DNA from: Euryarchaeota archaeon UBA33
Lineage (GTDB): Archaea > Thermoplasmatota > E2 > DHVEG-1
Assembly (NCBI GenBank): GCA_002506745.1
Contig: DAYE01000002.1
Coordinates: 1-34,513 of the forward strand
DNA: 34,513 nt
Direction of reading: 5' to 3'
This document shows, in pieces, positions 30,303 to 34,513 of this stretch (positions are counted from its first letter, which is position 1; every line of letters starts with the position of its first letter). The translations under genes and the position numbers were made by a program. The notes under the pieces were generated by a model. It ran no database searches, had not been told where the DNA came from, and saw only the letters and a program-made list of their open reading frames with translations.

Positions 30303-31550
30303 TTAAACTCCTCCCACATACTCATCTTTGTCATATGGTGAAGTCATTTCTTCTTTTATGACTCCCGCGAGACGTTTAATCCCCTCTCGCATCACATCAT
30401 CATCAGTATACGAGAAATTCAGTCTCATGGAATTATAGTTGCTGCTATCGGGATAGAACGCATCACCGACCACATACGCGACCTTCTTTTCGACCGCTCG
30501 TTTAAACATCAGACGCGTGTTGACATTTTTCGGCAAGGTGACCCACAGGAACATCCCGCCACCCGGGACTGTCCATTTCGCCTCTTTTGGGAAATATTCC
30601 TCCAATGCTTTTATCATCACATCCCGTTTATGCCGATAGAGCTGCCTAATATGTTTAATCTGAATATCAAGGTACCCGCCTTTGATATATTCATATGCGA
30701 CATATTGCACAAACATATTCGAACAAAGATCAGCGGATTGTTTTGTAAGGGAGAATCGGTTGATGATCTCCTCAGAGCCGATGATCCAAGCTAGTCGGAA
30801 CCCGGGTGCCAGCACCTTTGAAAACGTCCCAATATAGATTACACGACCTTTGGTGTCCATTGATTTAATCGAAGGGATCTCTTCTCCTTCAAAGACTAGT
30901 TCACCATAGGGGTCATCCTCGATGATGACAAAATCATACTCCGATGCGATCTCAAGAAGCTCCTTCCGATGCTCGAGCGAGATGCTTTCCCCCGATGGAT
31001 TCTGGAATGTCGCGACCGCATACAGAAACTTTGGGGTAATACCGGTTCGGTGTAGACGCTTGAGGTTTCTCCGTAATGATTCGATGTCAATTCCTTCGTC
31101 ATTCATCGGGATGCATTCGCAGTTCCCCTGATACGCATGAAACGCTTGCAGCGCACCAAGATAGGTCGGTGCGCTTGTGATATAGGTGTCGCCAGGGTCT
31201 AATAAGTTAAATGCGACAAACGACAACGCCTGCTGTGCACCACTCGTGATAAGAATATCGTGAAGCTCACAATCAATCCCCTTTCGCTCTCTCATCCTCT
31301 GCGCAAGAACGTTCCTGAGCAGTGGTACTCCCTCAGTCGTGCCGTATTGAAGGGCGTTTTGGATGTTGGTCTTAAACACTTTCTCGATACATTCATGGAT
31401 GACATCGATAGGAAATGCTTCAGGATTTGGTAATCCCCCTGCTAGAGAGATAAACCCGGGGCTTCCAGTGAGTTTCAATAACTCCCGTATCTCCGAGGAT
31501 TTCAGGTTTTTTGATCGTGTTGAGAATAAACGGTCGTAGTTAACTACCAT
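30303..31550 (-). CDS. PLP-dependent class I aminotransferase (LysN/aminoadipate or aromatic aminotransferase-like)
   Basis: The 415-residue fold type I aminotransferase resembles the MocR/LysN/kynurenine aminotransferase branch: FISLAGGLPNPEAFP at the N-terminus, LQYGTTEGVPLLRNVLAQRM, ILITSGAQQALSFVAFNLL, IEDDPYGELVFEG, and the Schiff-base lysine in YIGTFSKVLAPGFRLAW. The C-terminal RLNFSYTDDDVMREGIKRL has the carboxylate-binding arginine. Members act on 2-aminoadipate, aromatic or branched-chain amino acids; the sequence alone does not choose. A 2-aminoadipate role would be attractive because of the lysine genes at 8-12 kb, but the two loci are 18 kb apart. GGGGC lies before ATG 31550; the tRNA-Met gene precedes it on the same strand. 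Confidence 0.83.
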   Translation of the reverse strand: MVVNYDRLFSTRSKNLKSSEIRELLKLTGSPGFISLAGGLPNPEAFPIDVIHECIEKVFKTNIQNALQYGTTEGVPLLRNVLAQRMRERKGIDCELHDILITSGAQQALSFVAFNLLDPGDTYITSAPTYLGALQAFHAYQGNCECIPMNDEGIDIESLRRNLKRLHRTGITPKFLYAVATFQNPSGESISLEHRKELLEIASEYDFVIIEDDPYGELVFEGEEIPSIKSMDTKGRVIYIGTFSKVLAPGFRLAWIIGSEEIINRFSLTKQSADLCSNMFVQYVAYEYIKGGYLDIQIKHIRQLYRHKRDVMIKALEEYFPKEAKWTVPGGGMFLWVTLPKNVNTRLMFKRAVEKKVAYVVGDAFYPDSSNYNSMRLNFSYTDDDVMREGIKRLAGVIKEEMTSPYDKDEYVGGV

Positions 31551-31681
31551 AAAAATGCCCCGTGCCTGTAATCAGTTCTCTTATTTTAAAATTTGGTATT
31601 CACTAAAAACTGATTTTTCAATTCTATTTTCTCCTGTTTTATAGAAGAGAATTCATGATAAAATATTTAGATGTAAGAGTA

Positions 31682-31755
31682 TGGGCCCGGTCGGATTTGA
31701 ACCGACGACCAACTGGTTATGAGCCAGTCGCTCCACCGGTCTAAGCTACGAGCCC
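31682..31755 (-). tRNA. tRNA-Met (CAU), elongator type
   Basis: A full 74-nt cloverleaf is seen on the minus strand: acceptor stem GGGCTCG paired with CGGGCCC (one G-T pair), anticodon stem ACTGG/CCAGT around loop CTCATAA with anticodon CAT, T-arm GTCGG-TTCGAAT-CCGAC, and discriminator A at 31682. CCA is not encoded and no intron is present. The anticodon stem lacks the three G-C pairs of initiator tRNA, so elongator Met is preferred. A tRNA-Ile2 read as CAU before lysidine/agmatidine modification cannot be fully excluded. Confidence 0.93.
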
Positions 31756-31854
31756 AAACAATGCTGCAGCCCCTATCGGTCTTCTACTACTTAAAATTTA
31801 GAGATTCCAACAAAGAGGAAGGTTCTTTAATGAAAAGAAATATCAGGCTCTGTC

Positions 31855-32889
31855 ATGAGGGAGCTAGTGACATTAGCGAAATATCCATTTCTAAACGACA
31901 CACGACAGTTCATCAAAGAGAACGGTCCATCGATCGATGAGTTACTTCATGAACCCCCCTATGAAAGAGCGCGGATCATCAGCATCGAACGATTAGACAA
32001 TGCTTTGAAAAACCGAGATGTGGGCAAGCGAAGTCTAGCTAATGAATCCGATTGTATCATGGAAATCTTATCATACCCATTAGCACGCATGGTCGCAGTC
32101 TGTATTGGTGATTCCTTTTTCAAAAAACGATACGCCCTTGGAGAAGCATCACACGTATACAAATATCTTCTCAACGAGTCTACCCCTTTTCTTCTCACCG
32201 TCGCCCAGGAGCTCGAAGTAACAGTTCAATATAACTCAGAAACAAACATAATAAAGATCTTTTTCAAAGATTATCTCCGTAATGCACCAACAAGGTACAA
32301 GGAATGGAAAATGGTCAATCGTGGCGTCAGCGCAGGATTCCTTACAATATCGCAGAAAGATCTCGCAAGAATCCTCTTAGAATCCCTTCGAGAACGAATC
32401 AACAAAGAACTCCTCACCAGAGAATGTGACAAAAGCGTCTTTGAAGTCTTTTCTTCAGACGTCCAACGGTTTCAGAACATGCTCGCTCTTCAGAAGGAAA
32501 AAATCGAGGCGACACCGGTCGGTAAGTTAAGCATCGAGAAACTCCCGCCTTGTATGAAAGAGATTTTATCAGCGATCCAGTCTGGAGAAAACGTGCCCCA
32601 TATGGGACGGTTTTCCTTAGTCGCGTTCTTAAGTTCATTGAAACTCAGCACCAATGAGATATTGAAGCTCTTCAGCACCGCTCCAGATTACCAGGAGGAT
32701 AAAACTCGATATCAGGTAGAGCATATCACGGGTGCGTCGTCATCGACAGAGTATAAATGCCCAGGATGTGAGAAGATGCGTACCTATGGGATATGCCCGG
32801 TCGATAAAATGGATGAACTCTGTAAGAAAATACATCATCCACTCAATTATTATAGTAATAAATGGAAACAGGAGAAACAGCAGACATGA
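31855..32889 (+). CDS. priL: DNA primase large subunit PriL
   Basis: The 344-residue protein is the non-catalytic iron-sulfur subunit of archaeal primase, which partners with PriS to make primers at replication forks. Cysteines C233 (LPPCMKEI), C302/C305 (KCPGC), C314 (GICP) and C323 (ELCKK) include the four cluster ligands expected in the C-terminal domain. N-terminal KYPFLNDTRQFIKENG and the AHxxxH-like region around RYALGEASHVYKYLLNE are typical. A TATA-like TCTTTAATG is centred 26 nt before the ATG, so the message may be leaderless. The stop overlaps the thymidylate kinase start (ATGA). PriS is not in the window. Confidence 0.92.
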   Translation: MRELVTLAKYPFLNDTRQFIKENGPSIDELLHEPPYERARIISIERLDNALKNRDVGKRSLANESDCIMEILSYPLARMVAVCIGDSFFKKRYALGEASHVYKYLLNESTPFLLTVAQELEVTVQYNSETNIIKIFFKDYLRNAPTRYKEWKMVNRGVSAGFLTISQKDLARILLESLRERINKELLTRECDKSVFEVFSSDVQRFQNMLALQKEKIEATPVGKLSIEKLPPCMKEILSAIQSGENVPHMGRFSLVAFLSSLKLSTNEILKLFSTAPDYQEDKTRYQVEHITGASSSTEYKCPGCEKMRTYGICPVDKMDELCKKIHHPLNYYSNKWKQEKQQT

Positions 32890-33488
32890 AACAGTTTGTG
32901 ACATTTGAAGGCATTGACGGCTCAGGAAAATCTACCATATCAAAGTTAGTTTCAGAGAAATTACGATCCGCTGGGCACGATACCATCTGGACATATGAAC
33001 CAACTGATTCAACTATAGGAAAGTATGTCCAAGAATGCATCCGATCGCAGTCTGATGCTTTTATCACATCGTTTACCTTTATCGCAGATCGCATACTGCA
33101 CTGCAAACAAATCCAGCAATGGTTGGATGAAGGAAAAATCGTCTTATGCGATCGATACGCCGAGTCGACCTATGCCTATCAGGCAGCTCAGTTGGAATCT
33201 GAATTGAAAAATCCATTAAAATGGCTTCAGGAGCTTTCAGAAGGTAGAATTCTTCTGCCTGATCGAACGTTCTTGTTCGTGATTAATCCAAAAACATCTC
33301 TTGCACGTATTCAGCATCGAACAGAATTAATCCCCTTTGAACGACTTGCATTTTTAGAAAAAGTTCATACGAATTACCTGAAGGTTTCAAAAGGAAAACG
33401 TTTTCTCCATCTGGATGCGGCACAACCGATTGATACGTTAGTCAAACTATGTTATGATGATATAGTTCGAAGAACCGATAGAAAATGA
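32886..33488 (+). CDS. tmk: Thymidylate kinase
   Basis: The 200-residue P-loop kinase phosphorylates dTMP to dTDP. Motifs: P-loop FEGIDGSGKST at 7-17, YEPTDSTIGKYVQE with the DR-E-like substrate region, CDRYAESTYAYQAAQ with the DRY motif, and FLFVINPKTSLARIQHR near the lid. An in-frame ATG at 32862 exists, but ATG 32886 overlaps the priL stop as ATGA, gives the family N-terminus MKQFVTFEGIDG, and has GGAG 11 nt upstream. It completes a path with dCMP deaminase (24.4 kb) toward dTTP; thymidylate synthase is not in the window. Confidence 0.93.
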   Translation: MKQFVTFEGIDGSGKSTISKLVSEKLRSAGHDTIWTYEPTDSTIGKYVQECIRSQSDAFITSFTFIADRILHCKQIQQWLDEGKIVLCDRYAESTYAYQAAQLESELKNPLKWLQELSEGRILLPDRTFLFVINPKTSLARIQHRTELIPFERLAFLEKVHTNYLKVSKGKRFLHLDAAQPIDTLVKLCYDDIVRRTDRK

Positions 33489-33535
33489 AAAGAACCAAAG
33501 GATAACAGTCTCTTTGTTATCCTGGACAAAAACCA

Positions 33536-33697
33536 TTACTCTTCTTCTTCGTCTTCGGCGTCATCTTCGTCTGATGCACAGGCAGCTTGTGGGTTTGACG
33601 CAAGAAATCGTGCCCGTTGACCAACGATAAAAAGCTTTGCGATAAAAGTGATTTCATTTGCCTCTTCTTTACTTGACACTTGTCCGACGATTAACAT
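33536..33697 (-). CDS. 53-residue small protein with acidic C-terminal tail
   Basis: I do not recognise this protein. The reading frame runs from ATG 33697 to TAA 33536 and encodes a ~40-residue body (MLIVGQVSSKEEANEITFI begins it) followed by a tail of almost only Asp and Glu (ASDEDDAEDEEEE). An in-frame stop lies four codons before the ATG. A TATA-like CTTTAAAAG is centred about 33 nt upstream, so the message would be leaderless or short-leader. It sits just downstream of the family B polymerase gene on the same strand and converges on thymidylate kinase. The acidic tail suggests binding to basic proteins or mimicry of DNA, but that is inference. Confidence 0.55.
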   Translation of the reverse strand: MLIVGQVSSKEEANEITFIAKLFIVGQRARFLASNPQAACASDEDDAEDEEEE

Positions 33698-33725
33698 AGT
33701 TCTCAATCAGTAGTGTCGTCTTCTT

Positions 33726-33734
33726 CTTTTAAAG
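33726..33734 (-). promoter_or_regulatory. TATA-like box for the 53-residue protein gene
   Basis: The minus strand reads CTTTAAAAG, centred ~33 nt before ATG 33697. It suggests transcription independent of the polymerase gene upstream. Confidence 0.4.
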
Positions 33735-33793
33735 GGTTTGTTGTACAACTGATACCCGGTCTCAGAACTATGAATAATAAAACAGGAATATTC

Positions 33794-34513
33794 CTACATC
33801 CAAGCGTCTAGTCCTTTCTGCTCCGTGGTGGAAATATCAGATAATCCAAATGCACCCTGCACATAGTTTTCGATCATCTTCTTGTACCAGTCAAGATCGA
33901 TTTCCTTTCGGTCCTTCACCAGGTCAATCGGGTACATATAATCAATAGGTTTTACTCCACTTTTCGATGGTTTTACGATACCGGGCAGCGGTTTTTTTGT
34001 TATGACAAACTTCATCTTCACCCGGCTTCGAATCCGATGACCAAGCAGTTTCTCAAGAGCCTCAGATCGTTTTCCAAATGTCGATGAAGAACCGTCCTGG
34101 TTCAATTTATATCGCTTCTCCGGCTGTACTGATTGGATAATGGTCAAATCATTCAAATCGACGCTTTCAAGATCAAGCTTGGAGACGATTTCCCTGGTTG
34201 TATTCTTGATACTCTCCTTGACCGCAGCACGCACCTCCTCTTCTTTTTCCCAACACGGATTCTCCTGAAGTACGGTCATCATGATTTCTGCTAAAACCTT
34301 CCGCGCGATGTTTGCCTTATCCGACCCTTTGAAGTTATTTCCTTTCGTCACCATCTCTATTTTCCCGTTCTTCTCATCAAATATCAGATAGTTTTTATGC
34401 TTGATAAAAATCATACCATCATGGTGCTCTGCCTCTAACTCAAAATCAGGGTATTTCAACTCTTTCTGCCATTTCTCATTGCATCGTTTAATCGCCGCAT
34501 TCGCAACATCAGG
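33794..34513 (-). CDS. Probable family B DNA polymerase, C-terminal part (5' end outside window)
   Basis: The frame is open to the right window edge, so only the C-terminal ~239 residues are present; the in-frame TTG at 34459 is not a start. The visible part looks like the palm/thumb end of an archaeal family B polymerase: DGMIFIKHKNYLIFDEKNGK resembles the K-K-Y-G strand after the catalytic aspartates, then a helical segment (RKVLAEIMMTVL, KESIKNTTREIV), LTIIQSVQPEKRYK, RIRSRVKMKFVITKK and the thumb end PIDYMYPIDLVKDRKEIDLD / WYKKMIENYVQGAFGL. Catalytic DTDS-type motifs would lie upstream, outside the window. Proximity to primase, thymidylate kinase and dCMP deaminase supports a replication role. 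Assignment is by pattern and is moderately sure. Confidence 0.68.
   Translation of the reverse strand, partial: PDVANAAIKRCNEKWQKELKYPDFELEAEHHDGMIFIKHKNYLIFDEKNGKIEMVTKGNNFKGSDKANIARKVLAEIMMTVLQENPCWEKEEEVRAAVKESIKNTTREIVSKLDLESVDLNDLTIIQSVQPEKRYKLNQDGSSSTFGKRSEALEKLLGHRIRSRVKMKFVITKKPLPGIVKPSKSGVKPIDYMYPIDLVKDRKEIDLDWYKKMIENYVQGAFGLSDISTTEQKGLDAWM

Noticed and set aside
32862..32885. Upstream ATG as start of thymidylate kinase
   Set aside because: It lies inside the priL gene; the ATGA overlap at 32886 and the family N-terminus favour the later start.

Overview
The window is archaeal chromosomal DNA with no mobile element, no CRISPR array and no rRNA. The archaeal markers are DNA primase large subunit PriL, ribosomal protein S17e, archaeal-type glycyl-tRNA synthetase, the archaeal riboflavin synthase and FAD synthetase (RibC and RibL), tRNA m2G10 methyltransferase, an archaeal mevalonate pathway of the anhydromevalonate-phosphate type, a tRNA without encoded CCA, and TATA-like boxes 25-50 nt before many starts. 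Many genes carry Shine-Dalgarno (SD) sequences resembling GGAGGTGATC; a few look leaderless. The gene set would fit an uncultured euryarchaeal or Thermoplasmatota-like lineage, but that placement is inference.

Layout. 1-679: 3' part of an AT-rich lipocalin/AttH-like protein gene. 684-4813 (minus): five-gene isoprenoid operon: mevalonate kinase, UbiD-family anhydromevalonate phosphate decarboxylase, a small LpdD-like (prenyl-FMN chaperone-like) protein, and the large and small subunits of AcnX-type phosphomevalonate dehydratase. 4881-5686 (minus): a Cas4-like PD-(D/E)XK nuclease split into two overlapping reading frames, each with one membrane helix at the junction. 5836-7845: secreted beta-propeller protein. 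8032-12130: lysine block (lysine-2-oxoglutarate reductase, saccharopine dehydrogenase, lysine 6-aminotransferase). 12136-15708 (minus): amidohydrolase, four-CBS protein, glycyl-tRNA synthetase. 15893-20415 (plus): phosphoglucose/phosphomannose isomerase, an Ig-like membrane protein, tRNA G10 methyltransferase, RNase Z. 20436-21482 (minus): PfkA-family phosphofructokinase with pyrophosphate-type signature residues. 21637-26490 (plus): P2-type ATPase, dCMP deaminase, winged-helix regulator, Xaa-Pro peptidase. 26506-26745 (minus): small unknown protein. 26950-27849: cation diffusion facilitator. 27864-30188 (minus): S17e followed by ribB-ribL-ribC-ribH. 30303-31550 (minus): class I aminotransferase. 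31682-31755 (minus): tRNA-Met(CAU). 31855-33485: priL-tmk. 33536-33697 (minus): 53-residue acidic-tailed protein. 33794-34513 (minus): C-terminal part of a probable family B DNA polymerase.

Functional links. The isoprenoid operon converts mevalonate to isopentenyl phosphate; isopentenyl phosphate kinase is not in the window. Its UbiD-type enzyme should need prenylated FMN, and the riboflavin block makes the flavin precursor. PfkA and the sugar-phosphate isomerase belong to glycolysis. dCMP deaminase and thymidylate kinase feed dTTP synthesis near primase and polymerase genes.

Most unusual points: the split membrane Cas4-like nuclease with a near-perfect SD at the junction; the LpdD-like protein inside an archaeal mevalonate operon; a sharp G+C change inside the UbiD-family gene; two routes to the same lysine semialdehyde side by side; an apparent CTG start for S17e; and a P-type ATPase with lysine at a canonical cation-ligand position.
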